A DNA stretch of 47,214 nucleotides from Natrialba taiwanensis DSM 12281 (GTDB taxonomy: Archaea; Halobacteriota; Halobacteria; Halobacteriales; Natrialbaceae): NCBI RefSeq assembly GCF_000337595.1, contig NZ_AOIL01000054.1, positions 21,268-68,481 of the forward strand. The letters run 5' to 3'. The first letter of the stretch is position 1. Each line of letters starts with the position of its first letter. Below are positions 26,380-33,707 of the stretch, piece by piece. The notes below the pieces were generated by a model. The model was not told the DNA's origin and searched no databases. It saw nothing but the letters and a program-made list of their open reading frames with translations. The position numbers and the translations under genes were made by a program.

Positions 26380-28020
26380 CTACCGCCGACGCGGCGACTC
26401 GAGTTCGATGTCCGCCTCCTCGAGCAACTCCTCGACCTCCGCGCGTTTCTCCTGGTGCTCTTCGAGGAACTCCTTCATCAACTGGGCAGCCTGTTCCTTG
26501 CAGTCTCCACAGAGGCGCTCGCCGCCAACGCACTCGTCGTAGACGCGCTTTGCGAACTCGTCGTCGTCGCCGGCGAGCAGGTAGGCGTACAGTTCGTAGA
26601 CCGGACACTCGTCGGCCTTGCCGCCCTTCTCGCGTTGCTCCTCGGCAGTTTCGCGGCCGCCGGTCGTTGCCGATTTGACCTTATCGTAGCCGTCCTCGGG
26701 GTCGTCGAGCAGGGAGATGTGGGAGGCCGGAATCGAGGAGGACATCTTCCCGCCCGTCAGCCCGGTCATGAAGCGGTGGTAGATCGACGACGGCGGCTGG
26801 AAGCCGTAGCCGCCGTTCTCGACCTCGATCTCCCGTGCGAGTTCCTCCGCCTCGGCGCGGTCGATCTCGAAGGCGTCGACGTGGTTTTCGTAGACGCGCT
26901 TTTCGCCCTCGACGGCGTCGATGAGCGCGTCGAAGGCGTCCTCGGTCGCCCGTCGGTCGGAGAAGCGGGTTCGCGGGCGAAGCGGCTCCATTCCGCCCTC
27001 GTTCAGCTTCGTCAATACTGACTCGAGCGTGCTCGCGCCGACCCCGAGGTCGGCGAGCGGCGTTTGCTCTAAGGTGTCGGCGACGTGGACGCACCGGAGC
27101 TGCTCGTCGTCGAAGTCGGCCGGGTCGAGGCGCTCGGAGAACTCGGCGACCAGTTCGCGCTCGTCGGCCTCGAGTTCGAAGCTGGCGTAGGCCTTGGAGA
27201 CCTTGAAAAAGCGCATCCGTTCGGCGAGGTCGCGGGCCAGGCGGACGTGGGGGTCCTGGTCGGGGCCGACGGGGATCACGGTCGGCTTCGGCTCGTCCAA
27301 CTGCGGGTAGAGGATGTCGGCCATCTGGGTGACGACCGACTGCATGTGCGAGACGTCGGTCTCGCCATCGAAGCCGTAGATCGCCTGGAACTCGGAGAAG
27401 TTGGCCTCAGCCCCGAGGTCGAAGGCCAGGTCCTGGACCTCGCGGTTTTCCGACTGGCGGTAGAGGTCGCCTTCCTTGGGATCGAAGCCGAGCGCGAGCA
27501 GGGAGAGCAGGTAACTCCGGGCGTGTTCGTCGATTTCTTCCCAGGAGAGACCGCGAGCGGCGTTGGCTTCGAGGTCGGCGATCAGCGCGTGGGCTTCTGC
27601 ACCCTGCTGTTGGTGCCAGATGATCTCGTCGAAGACGAGTTTGTGACCGATGTGCGGGTCGCCGGTGGGCATGAAGCCCGAGAGGACAGCCGCCGGTTCG
27701 TCGTTTTGCAGCGCGCGGACGACCGACCGGTAATCGCGCTGGCCGAAGATGACACCTCGGCGCATCAGGTAGTGCGGATGCGGGACCTCGTCCAGAACGT
27801 CGTCGAACTCCTCGATGCCGAACTCGTCGAACAGTTTGCGATAGTCGGAGACGGTCGAGGAGCCCCACGGGTCCAGTGCGACGTCGTCGGCACCCGCGGC
27901 ACCGCCGTCCGCTCGAAGGGGTGTCGCCCCCTCATCGTCGGCAGCGACAGCGTCGGCCGCAGTCTCGGACGCCTCGTCCTCGAACTCCCTGGGCTCCTCG
28001 CGTGGGTCGTCTCCGGTCAT
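26380..28020 (-). CDS. trpS: Tryptophanyl-tRNA synthetase
   Basis: This ~546-aa class I synthetase charges tRNA-Trp. HIGH appears as HIGH in MPTGDPHIGHKLVF near residue 122, and the KMSKS loop is GGKMSSSIPASH near 420. The archaeal/eukaryotic features ENREVQDLAFD and VGPDQDPHVRLARDLAERM lie between them. The first ~55 residues form an acidic low-complexity extension typical of halophiles. A second loop region (residues 290-380) contains an insertion relative to bacterial TrpRS. ATG 28020 is preferred to a GTG two codons upstream. A GC palindrome (28034-28047) overlaps the promoter region. Confidence 0.95.
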   Translation of the reverse strand: MTGDDPREEPREFEDEASETAADAVAADDEGATPLRADGGAAGADDVALDPWGSSTVSDYRKLFDEFGIEEFDDVLDEVPHPHYLMRRGVIFGQRDYRSVVRALQNDEPAAVLSGFMPTGDPHIGHKLVFDEIIWHQQQGAEAHALIADLEANAARGLSWEEIDEHARSYLLSLLALGFDPKEGDLYRQSENREVQDLAFDLGAEANFSEFQAIYGFDGETDVSHMQSVVTQMADILYPQLDEPKPTVIPVGPDQDPHVRLARDLAERMRFFKVSKAYASFELEADERELVAEFSERLDPADFDDEQLRCVHVADTLEQTPLADLGVGASTLESVLTKLNEGGMEPLRPRTRFSDRRATEDAFDALIDAVEGEKRVYENHVDAFEIDRAEAEELAREIEVENGGYGFQPPSSIYHRFMTGLTGGKMSSSIPASHISLLDDPEDGYDKVKSATTGGRETAEEQREKGGKADECPVYELYAYLLAGDDDEFAKRVYDECVGGERLCGDCKEQAAQLMKEFLEEHQEKRAEVEELLEEADIELESPRRR

Positions 28021-28033
28021 TACCACCGTTTTG

Positions 28034-28047
28034 GCGCGCCGGCGCGC
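28034..28047. repeat. GC-rich palindrome in the trpS/MoxR intergenic region
   Basis: GCGCGCCGGCGCGC is a perfect 14-bp palindrome, and the arms extend with TTT...AAA after one mismatch on each side. It lies 14 bp before the trpS ATG, where it could overlap the transcript start, and 72 bp before the divergent MoxR-like gene. Confidence 0.45.
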
Positions 28048-28118
28048 AAAAGCCTTCGCTTCTCTGCCGTCCGCCGCCTGCCAGTATCTTCATGTGACGC
28101 CCACGACAACGCCAACCG

Positions 28119-28712
28119 ATGGCAGACGACGTTTCGGCTGTCGCGACGAGCGAGACCTGCACCGAAGTCCTCTCGCGGATCGGCGACGCGGTGATCACCG
28201 ACCGCGAGTTCCTCGAGCAGGTGCTCACCGCGACGCTCGCCCGCGGCCACGTCCTCCTCGAAGACGTACCCGGTACCGGGAAGACGCTGACGGCACTGGC
28301 GTTCGCCCGGGCGCTCGGGCTCGAGTTCTCCCGCATCCAGTTCACCCCGGATCTGCTGCCGAGCGACATCACCGGCTCGCACATCTTCAACGAACACACC
28401 GGCGGGTTCGAGTTCACCCACGGGCCGGTGTTTGCGAACGTGGTGCTCGCAGACGAGATCAACCGCGCGCCGCCGAAGACCCAGGCTGCCCTCCTCGAAG
28501 CGATGGACGAGGGCCAGGTCACCGTCGACGGGACGACGCGCGACCTGCCGGACCCGTTCCTGGTCATCGCGACGCAGAACCCAGTCGAACAGGAAGGGAC
28601 CTTCGAGTTGCCCGAAGCGCAGCGCGATCGCTTTACGATCAAGACCGCCATCGGCTACTCGGATCGGGCGGGAACACTTACTGAACGGTTGTTTTCCGCC
28701 GTAGAGTACTGA
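28119..28712 (+). CDS. MoxR-family AAA+ ATPase, truncated (no lid domain)
   Basis: This 197-aa protein has the MoxR AAA+ core in full: Walker A (EDVPGTGKTLTA), Walker B (VVLADEINRAPPKTQAALLEAMDE), sensor 1 (LVIATQNPVEQEGTFELPEAQ) and the arginine in QRDRF. Typical MoxR proteins are about 310-330 residues, with a C-terminal helical lid carrying sensor 2. Here translation stops at residue 197 after AIGYSDRAG, and only 40 bp separate the stop from the end of the next gene. The missing ~120 codons are not in another frame downstream. No DUF58/von Willebrand A partner genes follow. It may be a decaying gene or a lidless variant. Confidence 0.8.
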   Translation: MADDVSAVATSETCTEVLSRIGDAVITDREFLEQVLTATLARGHVLLEDVPGTGKTLTALAFARALGLEFSRIQFTPDLLPSDITGSHIFNEHTGGFEFTHGPVFANVVLADEINRAPPKTQAALLEAMDEGQVTVDGTTRDLPDPFLVIATQNPVEQEGTFELPEAQRDRFTIKTAIGYSDRAGTLTERLFSAVEY

Positions 28713-28752
28713 CAGAATACGTAGTTATTGTGATCGGCGGGGTACTGCGCTG

Positions 28753-29940
28753 TCACTGCTTGGACTGGCGCGCCGCTGCTTGCAACTGCTCGATTCGGTC
28801 GACGGGTCCGATGCCGGCTAGCACTGCGAGCGCGAAGACGGCCTCGCTGTCCGGTCGCGGTGCGTCACCGCCGAGCGTCTGCGTCGATTCCGTCGCCGAC
28901 TCGAGCCGGCGTCGACCGTCTGCGACTGCCGTCCGATTGAGCCACTCGGGCGGCCCGCCGACGACGAGCAGCGCCCGGTCGGTGTTCGTGCGCTCGCACT
29001 CGAGCGTGAGTTTCCCCTGGATCGCTTTGCCGACCGTGGTTTCGACGGCGCTGACGGCGGCACTCGTTTCGACTGTCGAGTCCGAGCCGAAGAGACCGAG
29101 GCCCAAATCGAGTTCGAGCCCCAGTACGGAGCCGGATTCGCTGCTGGACTCGATTCGCTGTGTGCCGTAGCCGAGCGTGACGAGCGCCGTCTCGGTGCCC
29201 AGAATGCGGCGGATGTCGTTCGCGTCGATGACGGTCTCGGCGCTCGCTGCACGCTCGTCGGCCGGCTGTGCTGTCGCACCGAACAGCGCTTCGATGCGGG
29301 CTGCAAGCTCCCGGTTGAGGCGAGCACGCCCGTCAACCATGACCTCCCCGGTCCGAAGCCACGACTCGTTGTCGAAACAGAGCACGGCGTTCGCGAGGCC
29401 GTCGAGTCGAGAGAGCGTCTGCGTCGCGTTCGCCGCGGCGAGCGGTCGCGTCGCGCCATCCGCATCCGCGCCTGACGGACGAGTGTCGTCGGTCGGTACT
29501 GACGGATCACCGTCGGGTGAGCGCTCGCGGTCGGCCGGGAGCGTCCCGAGAACATATACCGGTACGTCGTACAGTGTCTGCAGATTTGCGACGAGTTCGG
29601 GTGCAGTCCCGCCACCGGTCGCGCCGCCGAGACCGACGACGACGAGGAACGCGTCCGCGGCCGAGGGCTGGCCGGCGTCGAGTTTGCGGCTGAGTTCGTC
29701 GACGTGTTCTTCGCCGAGGGTCTCGCCGCGCTGAAGGTTCCCGTTGAGGCCGGTATCGATGCCCGCACCGTATCGGTGGCGGTGGTCATCGGGAACGGAT
29801 TCGAGTTCAGCAAGCGCCTGCGTGTCGGTATCGAACGCGAAGACGTCACAGAGAAACGGTTGGGACGCGGTTTCTGCCGTCCGGATCGCCTCGGCGACCC
29901 GACATCCTGCGCCGCCGACCCCGATCACCTCGAGTTGCAT
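28753..29940 (-). CDS. CetZ-like tubulin/FtsZ superfamily GTPase
   Basis: This 395-aa protein begins MQLEVIGVGGAGCRVAEAI, the nucleotide-binding first loop. It continues with AFDTDTQALAELESVP and carries the tubulin signature in VVGLGGATGGGTAPELV near residue 107. An Asn in ALCFDNESWL fits the T6 region. The overall pattern follows haloarchaeal CetZ proteins, which affect cell shape and motility, rather than FtsZ. It is divergent, with an acidic Pro/Asp/Ser insertion near 140-165 and no obvious C-terminal tail motif. Assignment to a CetZ subgroup is not possible by eye. It converges on the truncated MoxR gene. Confidence 0.78.
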   Translation of the reverse strand: MQLEVIGVGGAGCRVAEAIRTAETASQPFLCDVFAFDTDTQALAELESVPDDHRHRYGAGIDTGLNGNLQRGETLGEEHVDELSRKLDAGQPSAADAFLVVVGLGGATGGGTAPELVANLQTLYDVPVYVLGTLPADRERSPDGDPSVPTDDTRPSGADADGATRPLAAANATQTLSRLDGLANAVLCFDNESWLRTGEVMVDGRARLNRELAARIEALFGATAQPADERAASAETVIDANDIRRILGTETALVTLGYGTQRIESSSESGSVLGLELDLGLGLFGSDSTVETSAAVSAVETTVGKAIQGKLTLECERTNTDRALLVVGGPPEWLNRTAVADGRRRLESATESTQTLGGDAPRPDSEAVFALAVLAGIGPVDRIEQLQAAARQSKQ

Positions 29941-30078
29941 GGCTACCCCTATCGGCTGGTGGGACTTTCATGGTTCCGTTTGTGTCGGTTCTATTGTCAC
30001 GTCGCGGTAGTGTCCGGCAACTAAGTGGACGGACAGAACGACCACCTTTGGAGTGGCTGCCGTCCGGAGTTTGCGTGG

Positions 30079-30117
30079 CCAGACTCCAGACTACGGATTA
30101 CGGACTCTGGACTCTGG
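30079..30117 (-). terminator. Hairpin just after the endA stop codon
   Basis: Two 14-nt arms (30079-30092 and 30104-30117) pair at 12 of 14 positions around an 11-nt loop, 2 nt beyond the endA stop. The arms are built from short GGACTCT-type repeats. It could end or protect the endA mRNA. There is no long U-tract. Confidence 0.35.
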
Positions 30118-30118
30118 A

Positions 30119-31198
30119 CTACGGTGTTAACCGCTCGATCGACCACCACTCGATATCAGTCTCCGCAGGTGTCGCTCCGTCGCCCCGCTCGACAAGCGCA
30201 AACACCATCGTCTTTCGCACCCCGTGGGCCAGCCGCACGTCGAGTGCCAGATCGCGGGGCTCGAAGACCGCCTCCGCGGGATGAACCCGTACCAGTAACT
30301 CCGAGTGTCCGAGTTCAGCAACCGACTCAACCTCGGCGTACGTCCGAAAGTCAGCCCCGAACTTGTAGCCCGTCTTGGGGACGATTTCACGCTCGCGCAG
30401 TTCGGTGTAGACGCGCAATCGGCGGTCGAATCGTTCCCCCTCGACCTCGCGTCCCCGCTCCCGAACCGCACCGAACTCGAGGTCGATCACGTCCCGTCTG
30501 GCAAGGTAGGCCGCTTCGAGGAGCGAACACTGCAGCGTCGGCCGCTCGTACTCCCGCCCTTCCAGCGGCTGGCCGTAGAACGCATTCTCGTAGAGGTCGA
30601 TCGGCGGCTCCCAGAGGACGACGCGATCCGCGAGCAACGTTGCGTCGACCCCGCTCGGGAGCGTGGTCGCCGTGCTCCCCGTCGGTTCGCTCCCCGTCAC
30701 CTCGAAGTACGTGATCTCACTTTCTTCGTCGACGACTGCGAGCACGCCGTCCGCGAGTGAACTCGCGGGGATGTCGGTTCGTTCGCCGATGATTCGGAGT
30801 GCGTAGGCAATTTCGCCGTCGCCGGGGCCCTTGCCGCGGGGGAAGACGGCGAAGTCGACCGCTCCTCCTGGCGGGTCGTCGACCCACGGCTCGGCGGCCG
30901 GTGAAAGGTAGAACCCGCGTTCGCGAAGATCCGCGTAGACGAGAAATCGGACACCGAAGTCGGTACCGGGTTCACGGTTGGCAAACGCTTGAAAGTCGAG
31001 TCGGTCGCCGGTCGCATCGTCGACGACGGCGTCGAGATCACCGCGGTAGAGCAAGTGGGCCGCCTCGACGGGCGCGAGAGCGATCTCGTTGCCCTCGAGT
31101 GGATAGCCGTAGCCGCGCGAGTCGTGATAGCGCTGGCGCGCGTCGTTGCCGACGCGGACGACGTCCGTCTCGGCGTCGAATCGCCCCTCCAATGACAT
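30119..31198 (-). CDS. endA: tRNA-splicing endonuclease EndA (two-repeat form)
   Basis: This ~359-aa endonuclease cuts introns from pre-tRNA at bulge-helix-bulge sites. It consists of two tandem EndA repeats, each with an N-terminal domain and a nuclease fold. The first repeat has lost the catalytic residues. The second keeps the triad: Tyr in TGYKFGADFRTY, His in LGHSELLVRVH and Lys in GVRKTMVFALV. This fused form is normal for many Euryarchaeota and acts as a homodimer. The start at 31198 (MSLEGRF) is chosen because the 41-residue upstream extension is basic, low in acidic residues and unlike the family. A hairpin follows the stop. Confidence 0.93.
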   Translation of the reverse strand: MSLEGRFDAETDVVRVGNDARQRYHDSRGYGYPLEGNEIALAPVEAAHLLYRGDLDAVVDDATGDRLDFQAFANREPGTDFGVRFLVYADLRERGFYLSPAAEPWVDDPPGGAVDFAVFPRGKGPGDGEIAYALRIIGERTDIPASSLADGVLAVVDEESEITYFEVTGSEPTGSTATTLPSGVDATLLADRVVLWEPPIDLYENAFYGQPLEGREYERPTLQCSLLEAAYLARRDVIDLEFGAVRERGREVEGERFDRRLRVYTELREREIVPKTGYKFGADFRTYAEVESVAELGHSELLVRVHPAEAVFEPRDLALDVRLAHGVRKTMVFALVERGDGATPAETDIEWWSIERLTP

Positions 31199-31346
31199 AC
31201 GCAGTGGTTGTCTGTGGTGCGTTAAGTGCGTGTGGATCGACGCTGTGTCTATTGCCCGGTACCGGTCATACGGTTGGTTGTTGTTTCTTACCGGTGATCG
31301 CTCGCCCGATACAACGATCATCGGTAATCAGTTACAACCGACCGTA

Positions 31347-32123
31347 TCAGTCGTCGCTTGCAGCCTCGACGTGTCGGGCGACCGCTCGGTCACACGTCGC
31401 ATCGAGACACCGCGTCCCGCCGTGCGTTTCGAACGTCGGAAGGCCACAGTCACACTCCCCGTCGACGACGCCCGCGGGCATCGCGAAGCCGGTGTCGCAC
31501 TCGGGATAGTGCTCACAACCGGCGATGAGTCCGCCGCGCCGGAGGATGCGAAGGTCGCCGTCGCAGTTTGACTCCGGACAGTCCCATTCGCGATCGAAGG
31601 CCTCTCGGACGGCCTCATCGAGCGATTCGCAGTTGCGATCGAGACAGACATCGAACGCGAGGCCGCGCTCGACGCGCATCCGCGGCAGCCCGCAGTCGCA
31701 GTACGATTGGTCGTCCTTGATCGTCGCGTCGGTCGGGATACCGTAGCGCGTTCCGCAGTCGACGCAGTGGACGCCCTTCGAACGGACGAGTTCACCGGCG
31801 CAGTCCTCGTTTTGGCATGTTCCGACGGGCGTCCCGGCCGCAGATGCCGGGTAGTGAGCGAAGCCGTCCTGCTCGTGGGCTGCGATTCGCAGGGTCTGGG
31901 TGTCCTTTTTCGCGACGAGCGTGAAGTCGCCCGCGCGGTCGCTGGAGACGCTGTCGGCGCGGGTGAGCCAGGCGACGGGCTGGTAGCCGTCGATGTCGTG
32001 GACGAGGACGGTGTTGTCGGGTTTGACGATCGTCGTTACCCGGCCGCGGTACTCCGATCGGTCGTCGGCCTCGGCGATCACGGTACAGTCGCCGGCGAGC
32101 ACGCGAATCGCGTCGTCGATCAT
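31347..32123 (-). CDS. NucS-like N-terminal domain fused to four topoisomerase-type zinc ribbons
   Basis: In this 258-aa protein, residues 1-80 resemble the DNA-binding N-terminal domain of endonuclease NucS (DUF91): VLAGDCTVIAEAD, a beta strand with RVTTIVKPDNTVLVHD, then GYQPVAWL. The NucS nuclease domain is absent. Four C4 zinc ribbons of the topoisomerase I C-terminal type follow (near residues 100-130, 138-170, 180-215 and 222-252), each with paired CxxC-type cysteines such as CVDCG and CDCGLP. It probably binds single-stranded or branched DNA. Proteins of this design occur in haloarchaea; their role is not established. The TATA box at 32145-32152 fits the ATG. It lies upstream of endA on the same strand. 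Confidence 0.8.
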   Translation of the reverse strand: MIDDAIRVLAGDCTVIAEADDRSEYRGRVTTIVKPDNTVLVHDIDGYQPVAWLTRADSVSSDRAGDFTLVAKKDTQTLRIAAHEQDGFAHYPASAAGTPVGTCQNEDCAGELVRSKGVHCVDCGTRYGIPTDATIKDDQSYCDCGLPRMRVERGLAFDVCLDRNCESLDEAVREAFDREWDCPESNCDGDLRILRRGGLIAGCEHYPECDTGFAMPAGVVDGECDCGLPTFETHGGTRCLDATCDRAVARHVEAASDD

Positions 32124-32144
32124 AGGCTGGCTGATGCGGATTCC

Positions 32145-32152
32145 TATTTAAA
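32145..32152 (-). promoter_or_regulatory. TATA box of the NucS-like/zinc-ribbon gene
   Basis: TTTAAATA on the minus strand is centred 26 nt before the ATG at 32123. Confidence 0.65.
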
Positions 32153-32171
32153 CTCGCGGTCGACGGACGTG

Positions 32172-32243
32172 TTAGTCAGATATCTCGAGGTCGTGGCGGT
32201 CGATGAACGCGGCGACGCGCGCTTGCTGCGAGCGGTCCGTCAT
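32172..32243 (-). pseudogene. Possible N-terminal remnant of a MazG-like pyrophosphohydrolase gene
   Basis: This 23-codon frame (MTDRSQQARVAAFIDRHDLE, then ISD and TAA) resembles the first helix of haloarchaeal MazG-type nucleotide pyrophosphohydrolases, which typically start with a similar 'VAAFxDxHDLE' segment before the catalytic EVGE region. Here the frame ends before any catalytic motif. It is either a gene relic or a very short peptide; the similarity is from memory and weak because of its length. Confidence 0.35.
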
Positions 32244-32349
32244 AGGTCACCTCAGAACCTGTCGGAAGAAAAGATGATCGGATCCGCGCCCGTTCTGCAC
32301 GTCGATGGCCGGCACAACACGTTTCTTCCGCGACAGTGACCGGTTGCAC

Positions 32350-32946
32350 ATGGTCAACGTTACCGCCGAAATCGTCCTGTTCGACGGCTTCGATGAACTC
32401 GATGCGATCGGTCCGTACGAGGTGCTCGAGAACGCCGCCCACGCCGGCGCGTCGGTCGACACGGAACTCGTGACCCTCGAAGAAACCGACCTCGTGACGG
32501 CCAGTCACGACCTGCGGGTCGAACCCGACGGGACGCTCGGCAAGCCGGACTTGCTAATCGTCCCTGGCGGCGGGTGGACGAGCGCGAACGAGGGCGTCCG
32601 CGCGGCCGTCGAGGGCGGCGCGTTGCCGGACGCGGTCGACGAGGCCTACACGAACGGCGCAACCGTTGCCTCGGTCTGTACCGGGGCGATGATCCTCGCC
32701 GAAGCGGGGCTCCTCGAGGGCCGACCCGCGACCACGCACCGCGTCGCGGTCGACGATCTCGAGGCGACCGCCGCGAACGTGGTCGACGAGCGCGTGGTCG
32801 ACGACGGCGACGTGCTCACCGCCGGCGGCGTCACCTCGGGGATCGACCTCGGCCTCTGGCTCGTCGAGCGCGAGTTCAGCGCGTCCGTTGCGGACGAGGT
32901 CGCAACCAAAATGGCCCACGAGCGCCGCGGCGACGTTTTCGGATAA
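32350..32946 (+). CDS. DJ-1/PfpI family protein
   Basis: This ~198-aa class I glutamine amidotransferase-like protein has the nucleophile elbow with Cys in VASVCTGAMILAEAGLL near residue 104, an early Glu in ENAAHAG and the family segments LLIVPGGGW and TAGGVTSGIDLGLWLVE. This pattern is closest to the isonitrile hydratase/ThiJ-like branch, but the substrate cannot be predicted. The start at 32350 (MVNVTAEIVLFDGFDELD) begins exactly at the first beta strand; an upstream in-frame ATG at 32305 would add 15 basic residues. It is followed 62 nt downstream by the HAD phosphatase gene, which has its own TATA box. Confidence 0.88.
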   Translation: MVNVTAEIVLFDGFDELDAIGPYEVLENAAHAGASVDTELVTLEETDLVTASHDLRVEPDGTLGKPDLLIVPGGGWTSANEGVRAAVEGGALPDAVDEAYTNGATVASVCTGAMILAEAGLLEGRPATTHRVAVDDLEATAANVVDERVVDDGDVLTAGGVTSGIDLGLWLVEREFSASVADEVATKMAHERRGDVFG

Positions 32947-32977
32947 CTCGCGACGAAAACGGCTGCGAGCCAAACGG

Positions 32978-32984
32978 CTATACG
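32978..32984 (+). promoter_or_regulatory. TATA box of the HAD hydrolase gene
   Basis: CTATACG is centred 28 nt before the ATG at 33009. Confidence 0.5.
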
Positions 32985-33008
32985 GGACCGTCGGGTAGCC
33001 CGAGATAC

Positions 33009-33707
33009 ATGGACGAAGCGACGGCTGTCACGACGGACGTGAGTGTCGACGCAGTGTTATTCGATATGGACGGCGTCCTCGTTAACAGCGAGGACTACTG
33101 GGTAACCTTCCAGGAGGAGGAGATACTCCCCGCGGCGGTTCCCGATGAAAACGTCGATGTCGCCGAAGTCAGCGGCATGAACTACCGAGAGATCTACGAC
33201 TATCTCGACTCGACATACGGAACGGCGATCACGCGCGAGGCGTTCGTCGAGCGGTTCGCCCTGGCCGCGGAAGAGCTCTACACGGAACGGGTCGAGCTGC
33301 TCGACGGGCTGCACGACTTGCTCGCCGAACTCGATGCACGCGGGATCGAGACGGCGATCGTCTCCTCGTCGCCCCACGAGTGGATCGGCTGGGTCACGGA
33401 CCGATTCGAACTCGGCGACTCGTTCGACCACGTTATCAGCGCCGACGACATCGACGCGGCGAGCAAACCGGCTCCGGACGTGTTCGAGTACGCTGCGGAC
33501 GAAGTCGGCGTTCCGCCCGCCAGGTGTGCCGTCGTCGAGGATTCGGCGAACGGCATCGAGGCGGCGGAGCGGGCCGGCACGGCCGTGATCGCCTACCGGA
33601 TCGACGCCCACGGCGACATCGACCGGTCGGGGGCGGACGTGGTGGTCGAGACGCCGGCGGCGCTCTGTCGGACCGTCCTGGCGTTCACCGCGGACGACAC
33701 CCGCTAG
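33009..33707 (+). CDS. HAD superfamily hydrolase (beta-phosphoglucomutase/phosphatase-like)
   Basis: This 232-aa protein has HAD motif I in LFDMDGVLVNSE (nucleophile Asp near residue 20), a helical cap after it (type C1), motif II in AIVSSSPHEW, motif III Lys in SKPAPDVFEYAA and motif IV in VVEDSANGIEAA. This is the layout of phosphoglycolate phosphatases, beta-phosphoglucomutases and 2-deoxyglucose-6-phosphatases. The exact substrate is open. Its TAG overlaps the stop of the convergent poly-gamma-glutamate hydrolase-like gene within a single CTAG. Confidence 0.9.
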   Translation: MDEATAVTTDVSVDAVLFDMDGVLVNSEDYWVTFQEEEILPAAVPDENVDVAEVSGMNYREIYDYLDSTYGTAITREAFVERFALAAEELYTERVELLDGLHDLLAELDARGIETAIVSSSPHEWIGWVTDRFELGDSFDHVISADDIDAASKPAPDVFEYAADEVGVPPARCAVVEDSANGIEAAERAGTAVIAYRIDAHGDIDRSGADVVVETPAALCRTVLAFTADDTR

